DNA of 64,000 nucleotides from Candidatus Thiodubiliella endoseptemdiera (GTDB lineage: Bacteria > Pseudomonadota > Gammaproteobacteria > PS1 > Pseudothioglobaceae). Position 1 is the stretch's first letter. Each line of letters begins with the position of its first letter. The notes under the pieces were generated by a model, which worked only from the letters and a program-made list of their open reading frames with translations, did no database searches and was not told the origin of the DNA. This document shows, in pieces, positions 33,647-42,942 of the stretch. Location of the stretch: assembly GCA_013416635.1 (NCBI GenBank), contig JACCHT010000001.1, positions 62,001 through 126,000 of the forward strand. Direction: 5' to 3'. The translations under genes were made by a program, and so were the position numbers.

Positions 33647-36600
33647 ATGAATACCATCAACACACTTTCTCGTTTTGTTATCAGTGCTTTTTTGCTTTTG
33701 CTTACCACTCAAGCCTTTGCCACCCTTAACCCTAACCCTGCTACTCAAAAACTTTATTGGGATAAAAGTGGAACAAATGGCGAACTCAAATGGACGAGTT
33801 ACCTTAATGATAAAAGTTTTGAGATAAAAAATAATAGAGGCACTACTATAGATAATATAAGCACTATTATAACGAGTTGTATTGTTATTTTTAATACTAG
33901 TGAAACCTATAAAGAAGGTAGTGAATTTGTCACAAAATGGAGTGAATGTGGAGCAGACACAGCAAATTTTCCTGCAAAAGCAGGAGCCACAGTAACAGCA
34001 AGTTTTGGTGGCACTAGACTTGCTACTGACTACACCCTCTGCCTACTTGACCCAGACCAACCAGGCAAAGCCGATTGTGGCAGTGGTTATAAAAGTCTTA
34101 GTCTTTCCATTGCTTCCGACGCAACAATCACCGCCAACGAAGGTGCAAACAAAACCCACACTTTAGTAGCCAGCGATAATACTGCCACCTTTAGCATTCT
34201 TGAAGACACCAGTGGTTTATTCAACCTCAACAACAACACCCTAACTTTTAACGGCAGCACCACCGACTTTGAAACGACCCCCAACACCTACACCGTCAAA
34301 GTCAAAGCCTCCACCGGCACTGGCGACGACAACAACGCCGAACAAGTCATCACCCTTACCCTTACCGATGTCAACGACGAAACCCCCACGGATATTAGCC
34401 TAAGTAGGAGCGACATTAACGAAGGTGCAGGTAGTGCGAACTCAGCAATAGGCATACTAACAACCACCGATGCAGATGCCAACAATACATTTTCTTACAC
34501 CAGTAATAACGCTGATTTTACAATTACATCCACTGGCTCATTAGTTAATAAATTTGCCCAAGACTATGAAACCGCCCAAACCCAAACCCTTACAATCACC
34601 GTTGATGACGGTGCAGGGAATACCTTTGACAAAGAATTCACCATCACCATTAACGACATAGACGACACCGCCCCAACTAATATCGCCCTAAGCAACAACA
34701 ACATTGTTATCGGTGCAGCGGCGAACACCACCATCGGCACGCTTTCTGCTGATGATGTTGACACCACCACCGCTCTAACTTACAGCGTTGACGACACCAC
34801 CAACTTTATTATTGCTGGTAACAAGTTACAAATCAAACAAGTAACCACCGCCGCTGCCACACACAACATTAAAATCACCGCCAGCGATGGCACTAATACC
34901 TCCACTGAACAAGACTTTACTATTAATGTTATCAGCAACCCCAACCCAGCCGACATTACCAACCCCAACAACATCAGTCGTGCAGAAGGCACCAGCAAAA
35001 CCGCCTTCACCATCACTGCCACCGACATCGGCAACACAGCCTTAACCTACGGCATCAGCGGCACAGACGCTGGTCAATTTGATATTAACGGTGCCGTTGT
35101 TAGCTTTAAAACTGCCCCTGATTTTGACGCCCCAACTGACAATGGCAACAACAATGTTTATGACCTTATATTAGAAGTCAACGACACCCTTTCCACCACC
35201 ACCCAACCCATCGCCATCACCAACCTCAACGAGCAAACCCTCACCGTCAACAACCAAACCCTCAGCGTTGATGAAGACGCAGCCGTTGATGCCGTCGTTG
35301 GCACCATTACCACCACAGGCTCACCCACTGCTTTTAGCATTACCGCTGGCAACACCGATGGCTTCTTCAAAATCAACCCAACTACAGGACAAATCCAAGT
35401 CGCCGCTACAGGTTTAGATTATGAAACCACCAAAACCTATACCCTAGCCGTTGAAATCACAGGCACTGATGCCGATGCCAAAACTGCCAATATCACCATC
35501 ACCCTCAACAACCTCGCCGATATCCTCGCCGAACAAACCCCAACCGTCAACGCTGGCAACAACATCACCACCAGCATCAACAAAACCGTTACCCTCAGTG
35601 CCACAGGTAATGACCCTGATGGCGACAACGCTACGCTAACTTACGCTTGGACACAAACCGCTGGCGACAGTGTTACTTTAACCAATGCCAACACCAAAAC
35701 TGCTACCTTTGCCACCACCAGTGCCATGGAAGGCAAGGACTTCACCTTTAGCGTTACTGCCAGCGATGGCACCTACACCAGTGCCGCTGACAGTGTTACC
35801 GTCAAAGTCAACAACAATGCCGAAGTCATTGCCACTGCCGTGCGTAAAGAATCCAAAGTCGCTGCCAAAGTTTTGCTTGCTAGAGTCAGTAAAACGGTGA
35901 TGGGCAGATTGTCACATCTGCGTCGTCAAAAGAACCAAAAAAGTGGTTTTACTGCTAACGGCTTTGTCAACGGCATTAAAGTCAGTTTTACCGATAACAA
36001 CCTCGGCACGGCGTTTAATCAAGTGCTAAATGCCAACGGAATGTCCAGCACCATTCCCACCCCTAATCACAAGATTAACCGCTGGGACACTTGGACAAGT
36101 GCCAAAATCATCATCGGTGAAAGCAACGGCACAGGCACTAATAAAACCGAGTTCAACCTCAAATCCATCAATGTTGGACTTGACAGACGCATTGACAAAA
36201 CCAAAACAATCGGTTTCGCTTTAGGCTTAGGCAAGGAAGACCGTAGCGCCACCGGCACCGACTTCACAGGCGATGTGGACACCACCCAATACACACTCTC
36301 CAGTTACGGTGCATTAGAACTCAACCAACACACCGCCATCGAAGCCGTCCTCGGCATTGCCAAAGGCACCCACAAAGTCAACTCCACCACCATCAGCGAC
36401 AACCAAAACAGCAACGGCTACTTCGCCTCCGTTGCCTATCGTGCTGATTTAAAGGCTAAAGCGCTGAATCTCTCTCCTTTCGTGCGCTACGACATCAGCC
36501 GCATCAAAATGAAAGCCACCGACGCCTTAACCAACAGCGAAACCACCACCGACGAAGCCCTTGCCATCGGCGTTGACATCAATCACACCAGCGATTACGA

Positions 36601-36826
36601 AGACGGCAACCTCACCCGCTTCGCCAACCTCGAATACAAATCCGACATTCGCAGAGAAGGTACCACCTACATCAGCCAAAACGCCGAGCAAGAAATAAGC
36701 CTAAAACTAGGCATCACCTACCAAAAAGGCGACACCAACACCACCATCAACTACCAACGCACCCAATCCACCAACAACAAAGCCCACAGCAATGGCATCG
36801 AAGGCACCCTCCGCTGGAAGTTCTAA
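33647..36826 (+). CDS. Large cadherin-like repeat protein with autotransporter beta-barrel
   Basis: The 1059-residue product has a signal peptide (residues 1-26, ending QAFA), an N-terminal domain with paired cysteines, then several cadherin-like repeats of about 100 residues (ITLTLTDVNDETPTDISLS; FTITINDIDDTAPTNIALS; LDYETTKTYTLAVEIT), one Ig/PKD-like domain (TLTYAWTQTAGDSVTLTNA), and a C-terminal barrel of about 260 residues ending GTLRWKF. That layout fits a type V autotransporter adhesin displayed on the surface. No autochaperone or cleavage motif is obvious. Codon use is distinct, rich in C-ending codons (ACC, AAC, GCC), unlike most of the window, which suggests foreign origin or strong strand bias. 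AGGAG lies before the ATG. Confidence 0.85.
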   Translation: MNTINTLSRFVISAFLLLLTTQAFATLNPNPATQKLYWDKSGTNGELKWTSYLNDKSFEIKNNRGTTIDNISTIITSCIVIFNTSETYKEGSEFVTKWSECGADTANFPAKAGATVTASFGGTRLATDYTLCLLDPDQPGKADCGSGYKSLSLSIASDATITANEGANKTHTLVASDNTATFSILEDTSGLFNLNNNTLTFNGSTTDFETTPNTYTVKVKASTGTGDDNNAEQVITLTLTDVNDETPTDISLSRSDINEGAGSANSAIGILTTTDADANNTFSYTSNNADFTITSTGSLVNKFAQDYETAQTQTLTITVDDGAGNTFDKEFTITINDIDDTAPTNIALSNNNIVIGAAANTTIGTLSADDVDTTTALTYSVDDTTNFIIAGNKLQIKQVTTAAATHNIKITASDGTNTSTEQDFTINVISNPNPADITNPNNISRAEGTSKTAFTITATDIGNTALTYGISGTDAGQFDINGAVVSFKTAPDFDAPTDNGNNNVYDLILEVNDTLSTTTQPIAITNLNEQTLTVNNQTLSVDEDAAVDAVVGTITTTGSPTAFSITAGNTDGFFKINPTTGQIQVAATGLDYETTKTYTLAVEITGTDADAKTANITITLNNLADILAEQTPTVNAGNNITTSINKTVTLSATGNDPDGDNATLTYAWTQTAGDSVTLTNANTKTATFATTSAMEGKDFTFSVTASDGTYTSAADSVTVKVNNNAEVIATAVRKESKVAAKVLLARVSKTVMGRLSHLRRQKNQKSGFTANGFVNGIKVSFTDNNLGTAFNQVLNANGMSSTIPTPNHKINRWDTWTSAKIIIGESNGTGTNKTEFNLKSINVGLDRRIDKTKTIGFALGLGKEDRSATGTDFTGDVDTTQYTLSSYGALELNQHTAIEAVLGIAKGTHKVNSTTISDNQNSNGYFASVAYRADLKAKALNLSPFVRYDISRIKMKATDALTNSETTTDEALAIGVDINHTSDYEDGNLTRFANLEYKSDIRREGTTYISQNAEQEISLKLGITYQKGDTNTTINYQRTQSTNNKAHSNGIEGTLRWKF

Positions 36827-36849
36827 TTGACAAGGTTCGACCTTGTCAA
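36827..36849. repeat. Short palindromic repeat, copy 2
   Basis: Arms TTGACAAGGT and ACCTTGTCAA around a TCG loop; the whole is the exact reverse complement of copy 1 at 31310. It lies 1 bp after the autotransporter stop and may act as a terminator hairpin. Confidence 0.8.
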
Positions 36850-36897
36850 AAGATGTTTTAGTTTTTTTGTTGTGCAGGTTAGTTGGTTGCTGACCTT

Positions 36898-36928
36898 AAA
36901 AAGGATAATCTTAGGATTGTCCTTTTTT
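36898..36928. terminator. Terminator-like hairpin overlapping the parB stop
   Basis: AAAAAGGA-T-AATC, loop TTAG, then GATT-G-TCCTTTTTT. The A/T tails on both sides suit the converging autotransporter and parB genes. The parB stop codon lies inside it. Confidence 0.6.
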
Positions 36929-37762
36929 AATGTGTTTTAAAAGTGCGTTGAGCTCTTCTTCGGTTTGGTAGTGGATGATGATTTTACCTTTGTTGCCATT
37001 GGTTTTAATCTCGGTTTTTGAGTTGAGTTCCTTTGTCAAAGTGTTTGATAGTGCTTCAATGCGAGGGTCAACTTGATTAAATTTGACTGGCTTTGGATTG
37101 AGGGTGCGTTTGACTAGTTCCTCGGTTTGACGCACGGAAAGTTGTTTTTTTGCGACTTGGTTGGCGACTTCAAATTGTTGTTCTGTTGCTAATGGTAATA
37201 AAGCACGACCGTGACCCATTTCTATTTTGCCACTACTGAGTAAGGCTTTAACCTTATCATTGAGTTGTAACAAGCGGATTAAGTTACTAACACTGGAGCG
37301 AGACCGACCAACGACATGTGAGATTTCTTCGTGCGTCATTTTAAAATCTTCGATTAATTGTCGCAGGGCTTTGGCTTCTTCAAGCGGAGTAAGGGCTTCG
37401 CGTTGGATATTCTCAATCAGACCGATAGCAAGTGCCACCTGATCATCAATTTCACGAACGATAACAGGGACTTCTTTCAGCCCTGCAATTTTGGCAGCGC
37501 GCCAGCGTCTTTCACCAGCAATGACTTCGTATTTATCGTAGGTAATTTTGCGAACAACTAGGGGTTGAATGACGCCCTGTGCGGAAATTGAGTTAGCAAG
37601 TTCGTTCAGTGCATCAGGATCAAAATCATCTCTTGGCTGGAATTTTCCGCGTTGCAGTTCGTTTACATTCAGTGTTTTTAGGTTATTGTTAGGCTGACCA
37701 TTATCGCCTGTTTGCCCTAATAATATATCTAATCCGCGTCCTAATTTTGAAGAGTTTGTCAT
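36911..37762 (-). CDS. parB: Chromosome partitioning protein ParB
   Basis: This 283-residue DNA-binding CTPase spreads from parS sites. The N-terminal domain has QPLVVRK and GERRWRAAKIAGLKEVPVIVRE; the central helix-turn-helix is MTHEEISHVVGRSRSSVSNLIRLLQL; the C-terminal dimer domain is KIIIHYQTEEELNALL. It follows parA by 8 bp. I could not find a clear parS palindrome in the window. Confidence 0.95.
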   Translation of the reverse strand: MTNSSKLGRGLDILLGQTGDNGQPNNNLKTLNVNELQRGKFQPRDDFDPDALNELANSISAQGVIQPLVVRKITYDKYEVIAGERRWRAAKIAGLKEVPVIVREIDDQVALAIGLIENIQREALTPLEEAKALRQLIEDFKMTHEEISHVVGRSRSSVSNLIRLLQLNDKVKALLSSGKIEMGHGRALLPLATEQQFEVANQVAKKQLSVRQTEELVKRTLNPKPVKFNQVDPRIEALSNTLTKELNSKTEIKTNGNKGKIIIHYQTEEELNALLKHIKKGQS

Positions 37763-37770
37763 TTTATTTA

Positions 37771-38541
37771 TTAATTTATTGTTGTTTTTCTCACCACTTC
37801 GCTTGCGAGCGATATGTATGAAATTGCCCCTTTGGATGACCTTGCATAATTAATTGCTGATTGACCGAAGCTTGGTGCTTCTGCTAATTTTACATTTCTA
37901 GGGATGATAGTTTTGAATACTTTGCCAGAAAAATATTGTTGTAATTGAACTGAGACTTCATTTGATAAGTTGTTGCGTGCGTCATACATTGTTCTAATCA
38001 ATCCAGTGATTTCTAAATCGGGGTTGGTGGTTGCTTTAATTTTTTCAATGGTTTGTATCAAAGCACTTAGCCCTTCCAAGGCATAATATTCACATTGCAC
38101 TGGGATGACGATGCCTTTTGACGCGGTGAATGCGTTAATTGTGAGCATATTTAGCGAGGGCGGGCAGTCAATAATTATATAATCATATTGCTTGTCAATT
38201 TTGGCAAGAGCATTTTTGAGTTGATATTCTAAATGCTCGCCTTTAAGTAGGGAAACTTCGGCAGCGATGAGATTAATATTAGCAGGAATAACATCAATCT
38301 CAACGGCATCTGAATGGGTAATTGCTTTTTCAATACTGCATTCGCCTAATAGCAATTCACAGGTAGAATTTTTTAGATTATTTTTGTCAATGCCACAGCC
38401 CATCGTTGTATTGCCTTGTGGGTCAATGTCAATTAAAAGCACACGCTTTTTAACGGTTTTGAGTGCGGCACTCAGATTTACCGCAGTAGTGGTCTTGCCG
38501 ACACCGCCTTTTTGATTTGCAACTGAAAGAATGACAGCCAT
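37771..38541 (-). CDS. parA: Chromosome partitioning ATPase ParA/Soj
   Basis: This 256-residue Walker-type ATPase drives chromosome segregation with ParB. It has a deviant Walker A KGGVGKTTTAVNL near the N terminus, DIDPQGN and DYIIIDCPPSLNMLT. I chose the ATG at 38541 (MAVILSVANQKGG) rather than the longer frame from 38610, which overlaps ctp. It starts 1 bp after the ctp stop on the same strand. The usual neighbours mnmG and rsmG are not here. Confidence 0.95.
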   Translation of the reverse strand: MAVILSVANQKGGVGKTTTAVNLSAALKTVKKRVLLIDIDPQGNTTMGCGIDKNNLKNSTCELLLGECSIEKAITHSDAVEIDVIPANINLIAAEVSLLKGEHLEYQLKNALAKIDKQYDYIIIDCPPSLNMLTINAFTASKGIVIPVQCEYYALEGLSALIQTIEKIKATTNPDLEITGLIRTMYDARNNLSNEVSVQLQQYFSGKVFKTIIPRNVKLAEAPSFGQSAINYARSSKGAISYISLASEVVRKTTIN

Positions 38542-38542
38542 T

Positions 38543-39874
38543 TTATTTTTGTAATACAGTGAGTGCTTTGAGTAGATTGTGTGCTTGAAGCACAAAGTAA
38601 TCTTTTTCAAGTTTGGCGAGTGCTTTTTTATTTTCTTCTGATTTTTTGCTTTTTTGTGCGTTTAAAATTTCCTTATCAGATAATTTAGAAGGGTCTTCCA
38701 CCTCTAAATGTCCTTTTAAATCACTTTCTTGGGTTTCTATAATGCTGTCTTTTTCCTCGCCTAATTTGATGTTTTTGAGTTTAATGTCAGGTTCGATACC
38801 TTTGGCTTGAATAGAGCGGTCATTTGGGGTGTAGTATCTTGCTGTGGTGATTTTTAAACCATAACCACCTTCTAATTCAAGGATGGTTTGCACTGAGCCT
38901 TTGCCAAAAGAGGTATTACCCATAATGATTGCGCGTTTATGATCTTGCAATGCACCCGCCACAATTTCTGATGCTGAAGCAGAGCCTTTATTAATCAAAA
39001 CCACCATTGGTGAGCCATTTAAGATGTCGCCTGAATCGGAAACAAATTTAGTATTAGAGCCACGAATTCTGCCTTTGGTATAGACGATAGTACCAGCATC
39101 ATCAAGGAATAAGTTAGAAACATTGACAGCACCATCTAACACGCCACCTGGATTGTTTCTTAAATCAAGAATGAGAGAATTTAAATAGCCATCATTTTCT
39201 TCCTTTAGGCGTTCAATGGTTTTTTCTAATAAATCGGTAGTTGGTTTTTGAAAACTGGAAACGCGTACATAGCCAATACCGTCTTCGAGTAAATAGCCTT
39301 TAACCGATATAATAGTGATAATCTCACGGATAATTTTTACTGCAAATGGTTTTGTGTTTTTACGCAAAATAGTGATTTCTATATCTGTTCCTGCCTTGCC
39401 ACGCATCAGACTAACACCCTCTTCTAATGTCATTTCACGCACAATTTTATCGTTGATTTTGATGATTTTATCACCTGCTTGAATTCCTGCCTTATAAGCA
39501 GGGGTATCGTCAATTGGGGAAATGACTTGAATAGCATCATCTTTTTTAGTGATTACAATGCCTAATCCACCAAACTTACCAGATGCACTTTCTAATAGAT
39601 TTTTTTGCTCTTTTGGTTCTAAGTAAGCAGAGTGCGGGTCAAGTCCGCTGACCATGCCTTTAATGGCATTGGTAAAGAGTTTTTTATTATCTGCTTCTTC
39701 TACATACAATCCTTTAATCTTGCTATAAGCAGTTGTAAATGCCTCAAGGTCGGTAAAAAAACTTTGTAAACTTTGTTTTTCTGCGGCACTCAATTTCTTT
39801 GTAGTAGAATCTGCTAATGTGGGCACGCTTAGCACAAGAGCAATAGAGATAAATAGGTGTTTTAATAAAATCAT
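38543..39874 (-). CDS. ctp: Carboxy-terminal processing serine protease (S41)
   Basis: This 443-residue periplasmic protease has a signal peptide (first 21 residues, ending TLA), a helical N-terminal part with GLDPHSAYLEP, a PDZ domain (about 95-175, GIVITKKDDAIQVISPIDDTPAYKAG) and a protease core with the Ser/Lys dyad in INKGSASASEIVAGAL and GNTSFGKGSVQ. The C-terminal tail is charged and probably helical. It is divergent from the mlaC-like gene. Confidence 0.93.
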   Translation of the reverse strand: MILLKHLFISIALVLSVPTLADSTTKKLSAAEKQSLQSFFTDLEAFTTAYSKIKGLYVEEADNKKLFTNAIKGMVSGLDPHSAYLEPKEQKNLLESASGKFGGLGIVITKKDDAIQVISPIDDTPAYKAGIQAGDKIIKINDKIVREMTLEEGVSLMRGKAGTDIEITILRKNTKPFAVKIIREIITIISVKGYLLEDGIGYVRVSSFQKPTTDLLEKTIERLKEENDGYLNSLILDLRNNPGGVLDGAVNVSNLFLDDAGTIVYTKGRIRGSNTKFVSDSGDILNGSPMVVLINKGSASASEIVAGALQDHKRAIIMGNTSFGKGSVQTILELEGGYGLKITTARYYTPNDRSIQAKGIEPDIKLKNIKLGEEKDSIIETQESDLKGHLEVEDPSKLSDKEILNAQKSKKSEENKKALAKLEKDYFVLQAHNLLKALTVLQK

Positions 39875-39975
39875 AATATAGTTATTTCCTTATATAAGTT
39901 TAAAAAGTAGATATAATAGCATTTTTTAAAGAACCTGATTTTACTTGTTTTTATTATTTAGATAGTGGAGAAAAA

Positions 39976-40557
39976 ATGAAAAAATTACACACATTGCTGT
40001 TAATGCTTAGTTTGTTGATGTCATCAGTTGCACTTGCATATGAAGAAGCACCAAGAGAAGAACCTGCTAAGGTCATCCAATCAGCTATTATTAAACTCAA
40101 TCAACTTACGGGTATGGCGACTTATTCACCGCAAATGATGAGGTTTTTAGTTGAGCGAGAAATTACCCCATTATTTGATTTTGAGTATATTGTGAATGAA
40201 GTTTCAGCGGGTAGCGTAAATCTGAATAAAGAAGAATTCAAGTATTTTTCTAGTTTGCTTAAAAAAAATATTATTAACACCTTATTAGAAAGGCTGGCTC
40301 AAGGTCAATCAAAATCATTTAATTTTATTTCCGCAAGACCGGCAATGGGCGGTGATATCATTATTGTTAGGCTTAATGCCAAGGGGTTTTTCCGCTTCGG
40401 CTTTAACCTAGATTTGTCATTTCATCAAAATCAAGCAAACAAGTGGCAGGTTTTTGATGTTGCACTTAATTATGACAGTTTGATTAATTACTATCAAAGA
40501 ATGGTGCGTAGTAAAGTCAGAAGATACGGTGTGTATGGTATGTTAGGCAGGATTTAA
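39976..40557 (+). CDS. MlaC/Ttg2-family periplasmic phospholipid-binding protein
   Basis: This 193-residue protein has a signal peptide (MKKLHTLLLMLSLLMSSVALA) and the MlaC domain: FDFEYIVNEVSAGS, FKYFSSLLKKNIINTLLERL, and WQVFDVALNYDSLINYYQRM. MlaC proteins carry phospholipids between the outer and inner membranes. This gene stands alone without mlaFED, and a second mlaC-like gene lies beside murA at 57909, so the genome has at least two. A TATAAT at 39912-39917 could be its promoter. Confidence 0.82.
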   Translation: MKKLHTLLLMLSLLMSSVALAYEEAPREEPAKVIQSAIIKLNQLTGMATYSPQMMRFLVEREITPLFDFEYIVNEVSAGSVNLNKEEFKYFSSLLKKNIINTLLERLAQGQSKSFNFISARPAMGGDIIIVRLNAKGFFRFGFNLDLSFHQNQANKWQVFDVALNYDSLINYYQRMVRSKVRRYGVYGMLGRI

Positions 40558-40578
40558 TTTATAAAAATAACAAATAAA

Positions 40579-40878
40579 ATGGAATTATTAGAAAGAGAAG
40601 GGGATATTGAAAAGGCAACTAATGCCTTGAAAGCGATGGCACACCCATTGCGTTTAAAGATTTTATGTGCACTAAAAGGCGATGAATTGCCAGTGCTTGA
40701 AATTGTTGAGCAAGTTGGTTCCTCTCAGTCAAATATCTCACAACATATTGAAATTCTTAGAACTAAAAATATTATTGAGTCTCGTCGTGAAGGCAACCGA
40801 ATTTTATGCAAGGTAAAAGATGCAAAAATTCTAAAATTGGTTGCTAATATGCAGGCTGTTTTTTGCTCTGGTAACTAA
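40579..40878 (+). CDS. ArsR/SmtB-family transcriptional regulator
   Basis: This 99-residue winged-helix repressor has ALKAMAHPLRLKILCALKG and the recognition region VGSSQSNISQHIEILRTKNIIESRREGNRILCKV. The CVC metal-binding box of ArsR/SmtB sensors is missing. It has three cysteines (ILCAL, ILCKV, VFCSGN), so a thiol or persulfide sensor like SqrR/BigR is possible but not shown. It may be cotranscribed with the mlaC-like gene 21 bp upstream. Confidence 0.85.
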   Translation: MELLEREGDIEKATNALKAMAHPLRLKILCALKGDELPVLEIVEQVGSSQSNISQHIEILRTKNIIESRREGNRILCKVKDAKILKLVANMQAVFCSGN

Positions 40879-40908
40879 AACTATTTAACAACTTTTGCAT
40901 CCTTTTAT

Positions 40909-40985
40909 GCGCTCGTATCTCAATTGGATAGAGTATTGGCCTCCGAAGCCAAAGGTTGGGTGTTCAAATCACCTCGAGCGCACCA
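40909..40985 (+). tRNA. tRNA-Arg (anticodon CCG)
   Basis: The 77-nt gene folds as a cloverleaf: acceptor stem GCGCTCG pairs with CGAGCGC, the anticodon stem-loop is TTGGC-CTCCGAA-GCCAA with anticodon CCG, and the T arm contains GGTTCAAATC-type sequence (GTGTTCAAATC). The CCA end is encoded. It decodes CGG. It lies just before lgt. Confidence 0.95.
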
Positions 40986-40997
40986 TATATACAAAAT

Positions 40998-41765
40998 ATG
41001 ATTTATCCTAATATCAATCCAATCGCATTAGACCTAGGCTTTGTCCAAATTTATTGGTATGGCATAATGTATCTTTTGGCGTTTTTAAGCGCTTATCTTT
41101 TGGCAAATTATCGTGCCAAACAATTGAATAGTTGGAATAAACAGCAAATAGAGGATTTGATTTTCTATGGGGCTATCGGCGTGGTTGCTGGCGGTCGCTT
41201 GGGATATATTTTGTTTTATAATCTCGGTGCTTTTATTGCCGACCCACTATCTATCTTTGCTTTGCAAAATGGTGGTATGTCTTTTCACGGTGGCTTTATC
41301 GGTGTGGCGTCGGCAATGTGGCTTTTCAATCGAAAATATAATAAAACTTTTTTCACTACAGTCGATTTTGTCGTACCACTTGTGCCATTAGGCTTGGGTT
41401 TCGGACGAATGGGAAATTTTATCAATGGCGAACTTTGGGGCAAAATTACTACCAGCCCATTTGGAATGTTTATTCAAGAACAGGGTGTTGCCCGTTATCC
41501 ATCGCAATTATACGAAGCATTTTTAGAAGGTTTGGTGTTATTTGTGGTGCTGTGGGTATTCAGCAGTAAATCTCGCACACCAATGACGACTTCTGCATTA
41601 TTTTTAATCCTTTACGGGTTATTTAGATTTATCATTGAATTTGTCAGAGTGCCTGATATACAATTGGGTTATTTAGCATTTGAATGGCTGACAATGGGGC
41701 AGTTGCTCAGTTTACCGATGATTGTATTGGGTGCTTTTTTACTTCTAAAAGCGAAACGGTTATGA
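40998..41765 (+). CDS. lgt: Prolipoprotein diacylglyceryl transferase
   Basis: This 255-residue inner-membrane enzyme adds diacylglycerol to the lipobox cysteine of prolipoproteins. It has about seven membrane segments and the Lgt signature GFGRMGNFINGELWG, plus GGMSFHGGF. I chose the ATG at 40998 because the longer frame from 40956 begins inside the tRNA. It overlaps thyA by 4 bp. Confidence 0.94.
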   Translation: MIYPNINPIALDLGFVQIYWYGIMYLLAFLSAYLLANYRAKQLNSWNKQQIEDLIFYGAIGVVAGGRLGYILFYNLGAFIADPLSIFALQNGGMSFHGGFIGVASAMWLFNRKYNKTFFTTVDFVVPLVPLGLGFGRMGNFINGELWGKITTSPFGMFIQEQGVARYPSQLYEAFLEGLVLFVVLWVFSSKSRTPMTTSALFLILYGLFRFIIEFVRVPDIQLGYLAFEWLTMGQLLSLPMIVLGAFLLLKAKRL

Positions 41766-42616
41766 AAGCATATATTGATATTGGAAAACGAATTTTAGAC
41801 GAAGGCGTCTGGCTGTCTAACGCCCGCACAGGGCAAAAAACTTTGACGATTATTGGTGCGTCATTTGAACACGATTTATCCGATGGCACTGTACCCCTGG
41901 TTACCACTAAAAAACTCTTTTGGAAATCTGCTATTGCTGAAATGTTGGGTTATATTCGTGGCTATCGCAGTGCAGAACAATTCAGAGAACTCGGTTGCAA
42001 TACTTGGAATGCCAATGCTAATGAAAACCAAGCATGGCTTGATAATCCACACCGTCTTGGTGAAGACGATATGGGGCTTTGCTACGGCGTCATTGGCCGT
42101 GCTTTCCCTGGTATCGAAGATGATGAGCCATTAGATCAATATAAAAAGATTGTCACTGATTTATCGCAAGGCATTGACGATAGACGCGAAATTATGACTT
42201 TTAACCACCCTAATCTCACTCATCGTGCTTGTTTGCCTGCTTGTATGCACACACACCATTTTAATTTATTGGGTGATGATTTATATCTTGAAAGTTATCA
42301 ACGCAGTAGCGACTATGCATTAGGACAACCTTTTAACCATTTACAAGTGGCATTTTTATTGCTAATCACCGCACAAATCACTGGTAAAAAAGCCAAGAAA
42401 ATGCGTCACCATCTATCTAATGTGCATTTATATGAAGATCAAGTAGAAATTTTCAAAAACGAGCAGTTAAATCGTGAACCCATGGCATTGCCATCACTGA
42501 AAATCAACCCAGAAGTTAAAACTCTTAAAGATTTAGAAACTTGGGTAACAATGGATGATTTTGAACTGATAAACTACGAGTGTCATGAGCCTATTAAATA
42601 CCCATTTACAGTATGA
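41762..42616 (+). CDS. thyA: Thymidylate synthase
   Basis: This 284-residue enzyme methylates dUMP with methylene-tetrahydrofolate. The catalytic Cys lies in [12 protein letters not shown], followed by the substrate-binding [15 protein letters not shown] and C-terminal [13 protein letters not shown]. The sequence around the active site (ACMHTHHF in place of the usual PCH...QF) shows a divergent subfamily. lgt-thyA order is common in gammaproteobacteria. Confidence 0.92.
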   Translation: MKAYIDIGKRILDEGVWLSNARTGQKTLTIIGASFEHDLSDGTVPLVTTKKLFWKSAIAEMLGYIRGYRSAEQFRELGCNTWNANANENQAWLDNPHRLGEDDMGLCYGVIGRAFPGIEDDEPLDQYKKIVTDLSQGIDDRREIMTFNHPNLTHRACLPACMHTHHFNLLGDDLYLESYQRSSDYALGQPFNHLQVAFLLLITAQITGKKAKKMRHHLSNVHLYEDQVEIFKNEQLNREPMALPSLKINPEVKTLKDLETWVTMDDFELINYECHEPIKYPFTV

Positions 42617-42942
42617 ATCTACCTAATTGTCCAAAATGTAATTCTGAATATGTTTATGAAGACGGCAATTTATTAGTCTGTCCAGAATGTGCATATGAAT
42701 TTTCAGCTGCTGATTTGGTAGAAGAAGAGGTGGTTATTAAAGACTCAAATGGCAATGTATTAGCCGACGGTGATACCATTACTGTAATTAAAGATTTGAA
42801 AGTGAAAGGCACTTCGACTTCCATTAAAGTAGGCGTAAAAGTGAAAAACATCCGTCTTTGCGATGGCGATCACAATATTGATTGTAAAATTCCAGGCTTT
42901 GGTGCGATGAAACTGAAATCTGAGTTTGTTAAAAAGATTTAA
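42613..42942 (+). CDS. PhnA/YjdM-like zinc-ribbon protein
   Basis: This 109-residue protein has an N-terminal zinc ribbon (CPKC...CPEC) and a C-terminal beta domain with [26 protein letters not shown], the PhnA (YjdM) signature. Despite the name, no phosphonate role is established for this family. It overlaps the thyA stop by 4 bp and converges on the Cas6-like gene, overlapping its stop by 4 bp. Confidence 0.9.
   Translation: MNLPNCPKCNSEYVYEDGNLLVCPECAYEFSAADLVEEEVVIKDSNGNVLADGDTITVIKDLKVKGTSTSIKVGVKVKNIRLCDGDHNIDCKIPGFGAMKLKSEFVKKI

Noticed and set aside
34087..36294. Several Val/Ser/Leu-rich ORFs on the minus strand within the autotransporter
   Set aside because: They are shadows caused by the C-rich, G-poor coding strand and have no start signals or domains.
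36850..39975. Chromosome origin near parAB
   Set aside because: No dnaA, mnmG or rsmG, no clear DnaA-box cluster and no convincing parS palindrome is visible.
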